A stretch of 64,000 nucleotides of DNA, from NCBI GenBank assembly GCA_016722285.1, contig JADKGI010000018.1:20971-84970 (forward strand), in the 5' to 3' direction. Shown here piece by piece: positions 10,409 to 19,728 of this stretch. This stretch comes from Saprospiraceae bacterium (GTDB taxonomy: Bacteria > Bacteroidota > Bacteroidia > Chitinophagales > Saprospiraceae). Under the pieces are notes generated by a model that was not told the origin of the DNA, ran no database searches, and saw only the letters and a list, made by a program, of their open reading frames with translations. Numbering within the stretch: position 1 is the first letter of the stretch; each line of letters opens with the position of its first letter. A program made the position numbers and the translations under genes.

Positions 10409-12074
10409 TTGAATTCCCTTCTTAAAAAAGTTTTCATTTTTTCATTTGCTTTGATCGCAATCATGTACTTTTGCCAATGTGCGAGTACAGGAACTCCCTC
10501 AGGCGGCCCCAGGGATACCTCGCCTCCGGTCCTGGATACTGCCAGATCTGCACAAAACAGACAAACGAACTTTAAGCCACACATTTTGGAGTTCTATTTT
10601 GATGAATTCGTCGAAGTTCAAAATCCGATCAAAGAAGTGCTCGTATCACCCCCATTAACATATATACCACAAGTTAAAAATCGGGGTAAAAAGGTTACTT
10701 TCACTTTTGACGATAAGGAAATACTCAGAGATGATGCTACTTACACCATCAATTTCGGAGAGTCAGTTGTTGATTATCACGAAAGCAATAAGCTCAGCAA
10801 TTTTAATTTTGTTTTTGGAACAGGAGCAATTCTTGATAGCATGATACTTCAAGGCAAAATAATCGATGCGCTCAAAAATGAACCTGACCAGGATATGGTA
10901 GTCTTCCTTTATGACAACATCTCTGATTCGATCGTCGCAATGGAGAAACCATTTTATTTTGCAAGGCCTGATAAAACCGGAAAATTTGAATTTCGAAATG
11001 TCAAAACGGATACATTCCGGTTAATTGCAATAAAAGATGAAAATTTGAATTACAAATACGATCTTCCCACTGAAAAAGTTGCCTTTTATGATAGTATCAT
11101 TATATTAAAAGATAGTCTTCTGGAGGATATTGTCTTGTATTCATCATTGCCGGTCCCAACTTTGAAAATCATTTCAAGTGACAGCAAAACATATGGTAAA
11201 CTCAATATTTTGTGTAACACCAGACCCCAGAAAGTGCCTGATTATACCGTAGTGCCTGCGGACATAATTCATTCAGCTGAAATATCAGGAGACTCAGTCA
11301 ATATGTTTTATGAGACAAGCCTGGATTCATTTAAAGTAATAGTACTAAATGATACCATTTTGATAAAGCCGAGAGGGAAAAATGAATTTCTTAGAAAAAG
11401 TCGGTTGAAGCTGATCCATTCTAATTCTTCGTCTAATGTCTTACCTAAAGACTCTATTCTTTTTTCTTTTTAATTTTCCTTTAAGGGTTATTGACTTCAA
11501 CAAAATTATAATTTCTGACACGATCGGTCAGCTTGATGATGTCGGATTTGATCTGACGATTGACAAAAAAAGTATCATAGTCAGATATCCGTGGGATGCC
11601 GGAAAAAAGTATTTCATCACTCTTGACAGCGGAATCGTCAACAGTATTTATGGTCATTCAAATGATAGCCTGGGTCTTCAATTCAGTGTATTAAAACCTG
11701 AAAATACAGCATCCATGAATATTACAGTGACCAATCTTGATTCAAATTCAGTGCACATTGTCAATATTTTGAAAGATAAAGAGATAATTCATACTGAAAA
11801 TATCCGATTTAAAAGTGAATATAAATTCAGTCTGAAAGGTATCGTGCCTGATAAATATAATGTCGAGATAATACGGGACATCAATCAAAACGGGAAATGG
11901 GATGCCGGAGACTATTGGGCAAAAAGACAACCGGAGCCATATAAATTTATTCCCGGAGAAAGTATAAGAGAAAACAGAGAGACTGATATTGTGATCTCAT
12001 GGGTCAAAGGTGCAGCCGGTGGAAATGAACCAAAACAACAGCAACAGAGTTTACCTCTCAATATTAAAAAATAA
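10409..12074 (+). CDS. Ig-like domain lipoprotein (SbsA-type Big_5 domain), frameshift at about 11470
   Basis: Two overlapping frames, 10409-11473 and a continuation to 12074, form one lipoprotein of about 550 residues. The signal peptide ends in YFCQC followed by ASTG, a lipobox. It is followed by the GGPRDTSPPVLD segment that marks Bacteroidota Ig-like lipoproteins with a Big_5 (SbsA Ig-like) domain at about 45-140, then several beta-sandwich repeats. The first frame ends DSILFSF and the second resumes NFPLRVIDF; removing one T from the T5 run at 11467-11471 fuses them exactly. A calcium-loop-like DINQNGKWDAGDYW segment lies near the C-terminus. The start is TTG 10409. It ends 4 bp before lptB, so an envelope role is plausible, but the function is not known. 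Confidence 0.8.
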
Positions 12075-12078
12075 AATC

Positions 12079-12825
12079 ATGATATTCCGGTCAGATAAAC
12101 TTGTGAAGATGTACGGGCAGCGTGTAGTAGCCAAATCTGTTTCTATCCATGTCAATCAGGGAGAAATAGTAGGTTTGTTAGGCCCCAATGGTGCCGGCAA
12201 AACGACTACTTTTTATATGATGGTCGGATTTATTCAGCCTACCAGTGGCAGAGTTTTTCTGAATGAAGAAGATGTCACACACGATGCCATGTACCGACGT
12301 GCACAAAAAGGTGTTGGCTACCTTCCACAGGAGCCCAGTGTATTCAGAAAACTATCCGTCGAAGACAATATAAAGGCCGTATTGGAAATGACCAAAATGA
12401 GCAAAGAAGAGCAGCGTGAAACACTGGAAACTCTCATAGGTGAATTCCGGTTGGACAAAGTACGTAAAAATGTTGGAGATTCCTTATCGGGTGGTGAGCG
12501 AAGACGTACAGAGATTGCGAGGTCTCTTGCATCCAGTCCCAAGTTTATTTTACTTGACGAACCGTTTGCCGGTATTGACCCGATCGCAGTAGAAGATATT
12601 CAGCATATCGTAGCAAAATTAAAAACTAAAAACATAGGCATTCTGATCACCGACCACAACGTACAGGAGACCCTTTCTATCACCGATCGGGCTTATCTGA
12701 TGTTTGAAGGCAATATCCTAAAAGCCGGAACTGCCGAAGAATTAGCTGCAGACGAAGTGGTAAGGAGGGTTTATCTCGGTAGAAATTTTGAACTCAAAAA
12801 GAAAGTAATTGAATTTGATGATTAG
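12079..12825 (+). CDS. lptB: LPS export ABC transporter ATP-binding protein
   Basis: A 248-residue cytoplasmic ATPase that powers lipopolysaccharide extraction by the LptB2FGC complex. Visible motifs are Walker A GPNGAGKTT, the Q-loop region LPQEPSVFRKLSV (specific to LptB), the ABC signature LSGGERRR, Walker B FILLDEPFAGIDP and the H-loop ITDHN. I start it at ATG 12079 (MIFRSDKLVK) instead of the upstream ATG at 12010, which would overlap the preceding gene and add a non-homologous tail. The protein is a few residues longer than E. coli LptB. Its last bases overlap the start of the next small lipoprotein by 8 bp, suggesting translational coupling. Confidence 0.96.
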   Translation: MIFRSDKLVKMYGQRVVAKSVSIHVNQGEIVGLLGPNGAGKTTTFYMMVGFIQPTSGRVFLNEEDVTHDAMYRRAQKGVGYLPQEPSVFRKLSVEDNIKAVLEMTKMSKEEQRETLETLIGEFRLDKVRKNVGDSLSGGERRRTEIARSLASSPKFILLDEPFAGIDPIAVEDIQHIVAKLKTKNIGILITDHNVQETLSITDRAYLMFEGNILKAGTAEELAADEVVRRVYLGRNFELKKKVIEFDD

Positions 12826-13087
12826 TAATAGTAAAAGATTATTTATCTGGTGTCTGACCATAATTCCAATGTCGTCATGTGGCTATGACGTGCAGGAATT
12901 AACGCCTCAAGAAAAATATACCGTGGATACACTTTATTCATCACAAATTAATGTCTGGAGATCTATAATAGACTCTACTTGCAATAAGGCTAAAGATACC
13001 CTCTTCATCAGAGCAGTGGATTCTTTGAAAAAAGAAAGAATGAAAGAGATAGAAGCATTGCTTAACACCAATACTGATGAGCAATGA
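12818..13087 (+). CDS. Small putative lipoprotein coupled to lptB
   Basis: An 89-residue protein starting MISNSKRLF with a hydrophobic stretch and a lipobox-like MSSC followed by GYD at about residues 20-23, so it is probably a lipid-anchored envelope protein. The mature part is short, charged and likely helical. I prefer ATG 12818 to the TTG at 12809. Its start lies inside lptB (8-bp overlap) and its own stop overlaps the next gene's ATG (ATGA), so all three are likely translated together. I do not recognise a family. The link to lptB hints at an envelope role, which is inference only. Confidence 0.6.
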   Translation: MISNSKRLFIWCLTIIPMSSCGYDVQELTPQEKYTVDTLYSSQINVWRSIIDSTCNKAKDTLFIRAVDSLKKERMKEIEALLNTNTDEQ

Positions 13088-13410
13088 AGGCCAGAATATA
13101 TATTTTGTTGCTATTTATAATTCTGATTTCATGCAATGAAGATGAACTTGCCACTCTGAATATTAATAATCCAAAAATAAAGGCAGCCCTCGAAAAGCGA
13201 AAAGCGGACTACGCTACTGAAATAATGCGAAATTGTCGTCAGGATGTGATGTCAAAAGCCGAAAACTACGTGGACTCATTAATTTCTGCTGATATCAATT
13301 TCAGGCTTAACGACTCCATCATATTTCCTGATAAACCACTCAGACCTGAGTGGCCGGGTGACATTATCGTGTCAGATACCATTAAAGCTAAAAAATTGTT
13401 TGAACGGTAG
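13084..13410 (+). CDS. Small putative lipoprotein, second in the lptB-coupled pair
   Basis: A 108-residue protein with a clear lipoprotein signal peptide (MKARIYILLLFIILISC, with Cys at residue 17 as the lipidated residue). The mature part of about 90 residues begins with a helical, charged segment and ends in a Pro-rich segment with WPGD. Its ATG overlaps the TGA of the previous gene. No family recognised. Size and layout resemble the preceding small lipoprotein, and the two may be distant duplicates or a pair that works together. The 219 bp that follow, up to birA on the other strand, hold no gene or clear terminator. Confidence 0.6.
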   Translation: MKARIYILLLFIILISCNEDELATLNINNPKIKAALEKRKADYATEIMRNCRQDVMSKAENYVDSLISADINFRLNDSIIFPDKPLRPEWPGDIIVSDTIKAKKLFER

Positions 13411-13629
13411 TCAGGTCATCTGATATAACAATATATCGGGAAGTAATAATTTAATTTATCTCAACCTTTGATTATTTTGAGTTTCAGGTCATCGGTCTGC
13501 AAATTCATATCAGATAGCCAATACTTTTTTATTTGCCGAATATATCGATTTCAGATTTGAATCAGTTCGGGTTATATCCAGCAGGTATTATGACATGATA
13601 AAAAAGATAATGATATATGCTGCGGTGAT

Positions 13630-14391
13630 TTATATGACATATGACACCTCTCTGAATCCAAAACTCTTAAAGCCCTTTGTTTCTGTTTGCAAAATTAGCT
13701 TACCAGCCTGATCAATGCCTGCAATTTTCCCTTTAAAAGTATCATTATCTGAATCACTAAATTGAGCCCACTCATTAAATCTATACAGACTATTCAAGTA
13801 TTCGTCTTTCAAAATTTTAATTCTATTTGCTTTCAATCTAAGGTAGTAATATTCAAGTCGGGCTGAGAGCAGCCTGAATACAAGTTCAACATCTATATCA
13901 AATCCTTTGATCAAAGCTATTGAAATTGGATTTGGTATGTCGGGAGGAAAATCTTGCTGATTTACATTAATTCCTACACCGATTATGGTGGATTTGATAA
14001 AATCTCCCCGCAAAACATTTTGTACTAAAATACCTGCTAACTTTTTATCTCCTGAATAGATATCATTTGGCCATTTTATTTTTACATTTCCTATCCAATG
14101 CGCCGCCACATCCCGCATTGCCAGTCCACTGATAATATTCAGGTAGAACTGATCTTTTACTTTTAATGTATGCGGATAAAATATATAAGTGACCAAAAGG
14201 TTTTTTTCTGCTTCACTATGCCAATATCTGCCAATTTGTCCTCTCCCCGCTGTCTGAAAGTCAGTAATAATGCAAGTTCCCTCTGGTGGATTGGTTTTTG
14301 ATAACAAATCTAATGCATAGGTATTGGTTGAGATCGTCTCTTCCAAATATATTTTGTTTTTGCCTGCAAACAATGCTTCAGGTATAGACAT
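13630..14391 (-). CDS. birA: Biotin--[acetyl-CoA-carboxylase] ligase, monofunctional
   Basis: A 253-residue cytoplasmic enzyme that activates biotin with ATP and attaches it to the biotin carrier lysine of carboxylases. It shows the catalytic-loop GRGQIGRYW, then KWPNDIY and KLAGIL, in the usual order, and a short C-terminal SH3-like domain. It begins directly with the catalytic domain and has no N-terminal helix-turn-helix, so it should not act as a repressor like E. coli BirA. It is divergent from rsfS with a 51-bp gap, an arrangement common in Bacteroidota. Confidence 0.95.
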   Translation of the reverse strand: MSIPEALFAGKNKIYLEETISTNTYALDLLSKTNPPEGTCIITDFQTAGRGQIGRYWHSEAEKNLLVTYIFYPHTLKVKDQFYLNIISGLAMRDVAAHWIGNVKIKWPNDIYSGDKKLAGILVQNVLRGDFIKSTIIGVGINVNQQDFPPDIPNPISIALIKGFDIDVELVFRLLSARLEYYYLRLKANRIKILKDEYLNSLYRFNEWAQFSDSDNDTFKGKIAGIDQAGKLILQTETKGFKSFGFREVSYVI

Positions 14392-14405
14392 AAGGTTAGA
14401 TTTTG

Positions 14406-14413
14406 TATCTTTG
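14406..14413 (+). promoter_or_regulatory. Bacteroidota -7 promoter element TATCTTTG upstream of rsfS-ftsH
   Basis: TATCTTTG followed by CAAGG matches TAnnTTTG exactly in the short gap between birA and rsfS, 29 bp before the rsfS start. A -33 TTTG at the ideal spacing is not evident. It probably serves rsfS and ftsH. Confidence 0.45.
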
Positions 14414-14442
14414 CAAGGTAATATTAATATAAATTGTAAATA

Positions 14443-14829
14443 TTGAATAAAATTTCAGCTTCAAATAGCAAATCCGTAGCCGGTACGGATTTAAATCATC
14501 TTATAATAGATGCCATTCAGGATATAAAAGGTAAAAATATAGTCAAACTAGATTTAAGGTCATTGCAAGATGCTCCCGCTGATTATTTTATCATATGTGA
14601 GGGTGATTCTTCTACTCAGATCAAAGCAATATCTGAAAATATAGGTAAAAAAATCAATGAAAAAACGGGTGTCAAGCCCTATCATACCGAAGGTATGGAT
14701 GGTGCTAAATGGGTACTGGTGGATTTTTTTGATACTATTGTGCATGTATTTTACCCTGAAACCAGGGCCTTTTATGAAATCGAAGAACTTTGGGGAGATG
14801 CCAAATTTACCCAATATGAAAATGTTTAA
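14443..14829 (+). CDS. rsfS: Ribosome silencing factor (Iojap/DUF143 family)
   Basis: A 128-residue protein that binds ribosomal protein L14 and blocks subunit joining during starvation. The family core is visible: an APADYFIICEGDSSTQI segment, then HTEGMDGAKWVLVDFFDTIVH, and a terminal FYEIEELWGDA. Length is normal (105-130). The start is TTG at 14443; no ATG precedes the conserved domain. ftsH follows 61 bp later on the same strand, the usual Bacteroidota order. Confidence 0.94.
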   Translation: MNKISASNSKSVAGTDLNHLIIDAIQDIKGKNIVKLDLRSLQDAPADYFIICEGDSSTQIKAISENIGKKINEKTGVKPYHTEGMDGAKWVLVDFFDTIVHVFYPETRAFYEIEELWGDAKFTQYENV

Positions 14830-14890
14830 TCCACTGCAACCACTTTTAACTAATTGTGTTTTATTAACTTAACAGTTTACTAAAAACTAT

Positions 14891-16831
14891 ATGGACAATA
14901 ACCAGGATTCTAATCAGCCGGAAAATAAAAACAACCCCAATAAATTTAATATCAATTCATATTGGATATATGGTTTAATTATTCTATCCATACTTGCAGT
15001 AAATTTTTACGTTTCTTTCAATTCTCAGGTAGAACAAATCAACATCAATGATTTTGTAGATAAAGCAAAAGTAGATGAAATTGAAAAAATAGAAATAATT
15101 AATGAAAAAACGGTTTACGTTTATATCAAAAAAGATGTAATAAATGCTAAATATCCTAAACTGAAAGACAGCAAAATGTATGGTTATAACCCTCATTTTA
15201 AGTTTACCATCGGGGATGTGGGCAATTTTGAAAATCAACTTAAAGATCTGAAAGCAGAAGGCCATGTCATCCAGTACGAATATAAGCAAGAAACAAATTA
15301 TATCGGGCAGGTGATCAGTTGGATTCTGCCTTTTGCATTATTGATAGGACTGTGGTTGTTTATTATGCGCAGAGTGAGTGGTGGCGCCGGTGGTGCTGGT
15401 GGACAGATATTTAATATCGGTAAGTCCAAAGCGACACTTTTTGATCAGAATACAAAAGTCAACATCACCTTTGCTGATGTAGCGGGGCTCAATGAAGCTA
15501 AAGTAGAAGTAATGGAAGTAGTTGATTTCCTGAAAAATCCTAAAAAATACACGGCCCTCGGAGGAAAAATTCCTAAAGGTGTTTTGCTGGTAGGCCCTCC
15601 GGGTACCGGAAAGACACTACTTGCCAAGGCAGTGGCAGGAGAAGCAGGTGTGCCTTTCTTTTCTATCTCCGGTTCAGATTTTGTCGAAATGTTTGTGGGA
15701 GTAGGCGCATCGAGAGTCAGAGACTTATTTAAACAGGCTCGCGAAAAGGCTCCATGTATTGTTTTTATTGATGAAATTGATGCGATTGGTCGGGCTAGAG
15801 GTCGTAATGCCATCCAGGGTGGAAATGATGAGCGTGAAAATACCCTAAATCAATTGCTGGTAGAGATGGATGGATTTAGTACTGACAAAGGTGTCATCAT
15901 GATGGCAGCTACCAACAGACCTGATATACTCGACTCGGCGTTGCTGAGACCGGGAAGATTTGACAGACAAATAGGTATCGATCCACCAGACATCATAGGT
16001 AGGAAAGAAATATTTAAAGTGCACCTTCGCACAATTAAAACAGGACCGGACATCAATCCAGAGGTTTTGGCTGAGATGACCCCGGGATTTGCAGGTGCTG
16101 ATATCGCCAATATCTGTAACGAAGCTGCCTTGATTGCAGCTCGTCGGGATAAAACAGAGGTGGATCTCGATGACTTTAATTATGCTTTAGATAGAGTCAT
16201 AGGAGGTCTTGAAAAGAAAAACAAACTCATTTCACCCAAGGAAAAGGAGATCATTGCTTTTCATGAAGCAGGACATGCTATCTGTGGCTGGTACTTAGAA
16301 CATGCCAGCCCATTGGTGAAGGTAACGATTGTACCTCGAGGTATGGGTACACTAGGCTATGCCCAATATTTGCCTAAAGAAGAATATATCATACGCACAG
16401 AGCAATTATTGGATAGGATGTGTATGACATTGGGTGGAAGAGCTGCCGAAAAAATCGTTTTTGATAAGATATCTACCGGGGCACAAAATGACCTCGATCA
16501 GGTCACAAAAATGGCATATGGAATGGTAACAGTCTATGGTATGAATAAAAATGTAGGTAACGTATCTTTTCATGCCATGTCCCAGGATCAGTTTAACAAA
16601 CCGTATTCCAATGAGACAGCCAGATTAATCGATGATGAAGCCAGAAAGCTCATAGAAGAGCAGTATAAAAGAGCACAGGAACTACTGATAGAAAAACGTG
16701 CTGATTTAGACCTCTTAGCAAATACACTTCTCGAGAAGGAAGTATTGTTGAAATCAGATGTAGAGAGATTGATCGGTAAGAGACAGATACCTATCGACGA
16801 ACTGGCTATAAAAAATATTTCGCTGACGTAA
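14891..16831 (+). CDS. ftsH: ATP-dependent zinc metalloprotease FtsH
   Basis: A 646-residue membrane-anchored AAA+ protease that degrades misfolded membrane proteins and selected regulators. Order: polar N-terminus, TM1 (about 28-45), a periplasmic domain (about 50-135), TM2 (about 140-160), a Gly-rich linker, the AAA+ ATPase with Walker A GPPGTGKT, Walker B CIVFIDEIDAIG and the SRH arginines near LLRPGRFDRQ, then the M41 peptidase with the zinc motif HEAGH at residues 458-462 and the third ligand Asp in the NDLDQVT segment. Full length and intact. It follows rsfS, probably in one transcript. Confidence 0.97.
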   Translation: MDNNQDSNQPENKNNPNKFNINSYWIYGLIILSILAVNFYVSFNSQVEQININDFVDKAKVDEIEKIEIINEKTVYVYIKKDVINAKYPKLKDSKMYGYNPHFKFTIGDVGNFENQLKDLKAEGHVIQYEYKQETNYIGQVISWILPFALLIGLWLFIMRRVSGGAGGAGGQIFNIGKSKATLFDQNTKVNITFADVAGLNEAKVEVMEVVDFLKNPKKYTALGGKIPKGVLLVGPPGTGKTLLAKAVAGEAGVPFFSISGSDFVEMFVGVGASRVRDLFKQAREKAPCIVFIDEIDAIGRARGRNAIQGGNDERENTLNQLLVEMDGFSTDKGVIMMAATNRPDILDSALLRPGRFDRQIGIDPPDIIGRKEIFKVHLRTIKTGPDINPEVLAEMTPGFAGADIANICNEAALIAARRDKTEVDLDDFNYALDRVIGGLEKKNKLISPKEKEIIAFHEAGHAICGWYLEHASPLVKVTIVPRGMGTLGYAQYLPKEEYIIRTEQLLDRMCMTLGGRAAEKIVFDKISTGAQNDLDQVTKMAYGMVTVYGMNKNVGNVSFHAMSQDQFNKPYSNETARLIDDEARKLIEEQYKRAQELLIEKRADLDLLANTLLEKEVLLKSDVERLIGKRQIPIDELAIKNISLT

Positions 16832-17182
16832 TTCTATTTGCGTTTCATAAGAACTCATGGATAATTTTGTGCTTGGAAAAATAAAATTGACTTTACAACC
16901 CTGATTTAGTCCTGATATAATATTTCCCAAGCCATTACACTCCAATAATAAAATGTTATGCATCGTTGATATTAAATACCTGGTATCAGAATCATTTGGA
17001 CTCTCCAAGTCATTGGATTTAGGAATTTTTATTCAGAAATCAAAGAAAGTGACTTTTCATAAAGACTAATTTTAATTTAGAATATGCGTTTATAGTGTTC
17101 TTTGATTTATATGAGTTTCTTATGAGTAATATATGGAATAAGACAAATACGTATCTTAATATTTTTAAATGACTTTGTCAAA
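16832..17182. other. Intergenic stretch, nothing recognised
   Basis: About 350 AT-rich bases between the convergent ends of ftsH and the cyclase gene. Short minus-strand reading frames overlap the end of ftsH but show no protein-like composition. No strong hairpin with a T tract, tRNA or repeat was seen. Confidence 0.5.
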
Positions 17183-19222
17183 CTAATTATATCTGTCAAA
17201 ACCATACTGGTGGTACAACTGTAAATACCTTTGATCCTTTCTCAATTGTTCGAAAAGAGGGTCTATTTTAAGTTGACTAAAATTTGACTCCCTGTTATCA
17301 AATGCTATTTTCAGATACTGAAAACACGAATCTTTCATATTATACTGTGAATAAATTCTTGCCAGATTATAATTAACTTCTGAATTTTTTAACATTGCTT
17401 TTCCTTCTAACTGGTGAAAAATATTTTTACTTTTCTGCTCATCACCATTCTTAAGATATGAGATACTTAAAAAGGCAAGCGAGGTTTCATCAATATTGTT
17501 GGGATTTGTTTTTAAATAATTTTCTACAGATTTTATAACTTGATTATAATTCCCGGAATAGAATAACGATAAAATATTATGATATTCAAATACTAAATTT
17601 TCGGGAAATATTTTCCTACCTTCATTGATATATTTTTCAGCTTTAGTGAAATTTCTCTTATAGATATTTGATGAAGCTACTATCACATACCCATTATAAT
17701 CTGCCGGATCAGAGCTAATACCCTCAAGTCCAAGTTTTTCAGCTTGATCAAAATCGCCCATCCATAGTAAAAAATAAGCATATCTGTTTTTGGTCAATGA
17801 AGATGATGAATTTAGTTCAATTGATTTTTTAAAATTTAGTTTAGCAGCTTCAAAATCAAGTTCAATCGCCCAGGCAGATAACGCTAGTGCTGAATAACCT
17901 TCCGAAAGGTTTGGGTCTAACCTGATAGCATTGACGGCAAATTCTTTTGCCTCTCTGATAGCAATGAAATCCAAAAAAGACCTGGTTTTATAAATTGTCC
18001 ATGTCTTTGCTAATGCGACATATGCATAGGAAGGAGCAAACAATGAATCTATACTTATAGCCCTTAGATTATATTCAATGCTTTTTGAAAATTCATTTTT
18101 TTTATAAAAAAGTAAACCTTTCAGATATTGAGTATATACTTCAGTGTCAGTTTCTTTTTTTACTAATCTTGGTTTTTCCGAATCCGTAAGTTTTAATTTT
18201 AGTATTTGTACGATATGGTTTGCTATGCTGTCCTGAATTGCAAAAATATCTTTGATCTTTTTATTAAACTGTTGCGACCAAATTGTAGAATTATCTTTTA
18301 CACGAATCAGTTTTATAATAATTCTGAGATTATCACCGGACTTTTGCACGCTTCCTTCAAGTATTGTATTTACTTTTAATTTTTCGCCAATAGCTTGCGC
18401 ATCGAGCCCTTTTCCTTTATAATAATAAGATGAAGTACGCCCGATAACCTTGAGACTCTTAATTGCTGTGATTGAATTAATGATTTCTTCAGCAATTCCG
18501 TCACTAAGATATTCCTGATCCTTTGTTTCGCTCATATCAACAAAAGGCAATACCGCAATGGACTTTTCTTCAATATTTTCGGTATCATTAATCTCTATTT
18601 TTTGACGCTCTTCATTAAAATGATATGCTAAAATTATTATAATGATCGCTGCAAATGCAGCAAATACGATTTTTTTAATATTTGTGGGATGTTTATCCAA
18701 GCTTGTGGCAGGAGCTATTATAATTCCATTGCCAATTATCTGGTATATTTTTACCTGATTTTTTACATTTTTTAAACCTACTTCATTAACAAATTTTGTT
18801 TTAAACTCTTTTTTATTCGAGATTATATCATGTACGGTTTCTGAAATGAAAATACTTCCGGGATAAGCAATAGCTTGTATTCGGGCAGCGATATTTACGC
18901 CATCGCCAAACATATCATCATTTTCAAAAACAACTTCCCCTTGATGTATTCCTATCCGCAGTTTAAAATCGTTTGCTGCATTACAAGCTTCCTGGATTTT
19001 TATGGCAGCATTAACGGCATCTGAAACTGAGTTAAAACTTGCCATCACTCCATCACCTAACTCTTTTATCCATTTGCCATTATATAGTTCAATAAGAGGC
19101 TTTTGAAGTTCCCGGTTTTTTACAAGTACTTCAAATGCTTTTTGTTCATCATTTCCCATCAAGGCCGTGTACCCGACTATATCGGTAAACATTATAGCTA
19201 CAAGTTGGCGGAATTGAGACAT
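17183..19222 (-). CDS. Membrane-anchored class III adenylate cyclase with TolB/FlgO-like and TPR domains
   Basis: A 679-residue protein. Residues 1-165 are a class III nucleotide cyclase domain with both metal-binding Asp residues (Asp14 in FTDIVGY, Asp57 in KELGDG), the adenine-type Lys53/Asp107 pair and the transition-state Asn110 and Arg114 (GDGVNIAAR), so it should be active on ATP. One TM helix follows at about 188-207. Next comes a domain of about 140 residues starting SIAVLPFVDMS and containing DGIAEEII and VNTILEGSV, as in TolB-N/FlgO-like sensors, then about eight TPR-like helical repeats to the C-terminus. The cyclase is cytoplasmic and the C-terminal part probably periplasmic. This cyclase-TolB-TPR arrangement is common in Bacteroidota; the signal sensed is unknown. 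Confidence 0.9.
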   Translation of the reverse strand: MSQFRQLVAIMFTDIVGYTALMGNDEQKAFEVLVKNRELQKPLIELYNGKWIKELGDGVMASFNSVSDAVNAAIKIQEACNAANDFKLRIGIHQGEVVFENDDMFGDGVNIAARIQAIAYPGSIFISETVHDIISNKKEFKTKFVNEVGLKNVKNQVKIYQIIGNGIIIAPATSLDKHPTNIKKIVFAAFAAIIIIILAYHFNEERQKIEINDTENIEEKSIAVLPFVDMSETKDQEYLSDGIAEEIINSITAIKSLKVIGRTSSYYYKGKGLDAQAIGEKLKVNTILEGSVQKSGDNLRIIIKLIRVKDNSTIWSQQFNKKIKDIFAIQDSIANHIVQILKLKLTDSEKPRLVKKETDTEVYTQYLKGLLFYKKNEFSKSIEYNLRAISIDSLFAPSYAYVALAKTWTIYKTRSFLDFIAIREAKEFAVNAIRLDPNLSEGYSALALSAWAIELDFEAAKLNFKKSIELNSSSSLTKNRYAYFLLWMGDFDQAEKLGLEGISSDPADYNGYVIVASSNIYKRNFTKAEKYINEGRKIFPENLVFEYHNILSLFYSGNYNQVIKSVENYLKTNPNNIDETSLAFLSISYLKNGDEQKSKNIFHQLEGKAMLKNSEVNYNLARIYSQYNMKDSCFQYLKIAFDNRESNFSQLKIDPLFEQLRKDQRYLQLYHQYGFDRYN

Positions 19223-19728
19223 GAAATCAGTTTATCAATTTATTCTCAGGATGATAAGTTTTGTGAAGATCTGCTAACGCCAGTATTCTGCCACCTATAT
19301 AAATATTCAGGTGGTGACCTCGGTTTTTCAATTTATAGCCATTACAGTTCATTATACCTTACTGATTGTTTATATAAAGATAATAGCTTCTTCAATATTT
19401 TATATACAACTCTTTTGATTATATTTATTTTTTATAAGTCTTTGCAAAATAACTATACATATAGCGTGCGAAGGCTAATCGTGGGTTTTATTTTTTATCA
19501 AACTCAATAATCTATTTTAAAAGCTATGTTTTAAATTGAAATTCTGATTTGATCAGACTTTTATATATGCCTCGCAACAATAATAAAGGGATTTTATTAA
19601 ATCTGCAAAAACTACTAAGCCAAGGTTACTTAAACTTTTCCAAAACAAGTAAGATGACTTCATTTTCCACTCTCTAAGTGATATTACATTGTCAACTGTT
19701 TTTCAATTAATCATATACACATCAGGAA
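19223..19728. other. Intergenic region upstream of the cyclase gene
   Basis: About 500 bases between two minus-strand genes. A plus-strand reading frame through 19510 is a shadow of the cyclase start with low-complexity AT-rich sequence and is not protein-like. A 6-bp hairpin (CCACCT/AGGTGG near 19290-19315) was seen but is too weak to call. No RNA gene recognised. Confidence 0.45.

Noticed and set aside
10291..10584. Minus-strand ORF between the PBP and Ig-like lipoprotein genes
   Set aside because: It overlaps the lipoprotein signal sequence on the other strand, has no family resemblance and would leave both conserved plus-strand genes disrupted.
19290..19318. CCACCT/AGGTGG hairpin upstream of the cyclase gene
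   Set aside because: Only 6 bp of stem with a 12-base AT loop and no T tract; such hairpins are expected by chance in a region of this size.
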